Below, one piece after another: positions 5,567 to 5,605 of a stretch of 5,605 bases of DNA. The notes below the pieces were generated by a model. The model did no database searches. It was not told where the DNA came from and saw only the letters and a program-made list of their open reading frames with translations. The stretch's first letter is position 1. Each line of letters opens with the position of its first letter. Both the position numbers and the translations under genes were made by a program. This DNA is from CAIKZJ01 sp964626015. Lineage in GTDB: Bacteria > Bacteroidota > Ignavibacteria > Tepidaquicellales > Tepidaquicellaceae. Location of the stretch: the NCBI GenBank assembly GCA_964626015.1, contig CAZVCC010000103.1:1-5605 (forward strand). Direction: 5' to 3'.

Positions 5567-5605
5567 ATGCAGGAAAATACATCACTGAGTTCAACGGCTC
5601 AAACA
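5567..5605 (+). CDS. Possible start of a further gene, cut by the window edge
   Basis: From the ATG at 5567 a frame stays open to the end of the window for 13 codons, reading MQENTSLSSTAQT. The overlapping ATG at 5562 hits a stop after eight codons. The base composition becomes less AT-extreme just here, as expected on leaving an intergenic region, and the strand agrees with the preceding gene. There is no signal peptide, no recognisable motif and no Shine-Dalgarno sequence, so the product is unknown and the call depends on sequence beyond the window. Confidence 0.35.
   Translation, partial: MQENTSLSSTAQT

Overview
The window looks like a chromosomal piece from the Bacteroidota/Chlorobiota/Ignavibacteriota group, most likely an Ignavibacteria-like genome or metagenome assembly. 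The evidence is a secreted GWxTD-domain protein, a secreted Asp-box/YCF48-type propeller ending in a type IX secretion (T9SS) sorting domain, AT-rich intergenic DNA, and start codons that mostly lack a Shine-Dalgarno sequence. The lineage is inferred from gene content, not from a marker gene.

Layout: 1-267 is non-coding and carries a 58-bp direct repeat in tandem, a smaller 17-bp repeat and a hairpin. On the minus strand, rimO (2880-1573) is followed 12 bp later by a secreted GWxTD protein gene (1560-268), which looks like a two-gene transcription unit read leftward. The intergenic stretch 2881-3266 holds a palindrome against the rimO start codon, more copies of the left-hand repeat family, and a run of exactly 100 N flanked on both sides by the same 30-bp repeat. 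On the plus strand, a tropinone-reductase-like short-chain dehydrogenase (3267-4028) ends at a probable terminator hairpin. A gene for a secreted seven-repeat propeller with a T9SS tail follows (4180-5502). The right edge has an AT-rich inverted repeat and possibly the first 13 codons of another gene.

How the genes work together: RimO modifies ribosomal protein uS12 in the cytoplasm. The GWxTD protein and the propeller are exported, and the SDR is a soluble oxidoreductase. No shared pathway is evident, and I see no mobile element, phage, defence system, CRISPR array or biosynthetic cluster. The least explained parts are the dispersed intergenic repeat family, which brackets the rimO operon and probably broke the assembly, and the palindrome at the rimO start. 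I found no convincing new multi-gene system.
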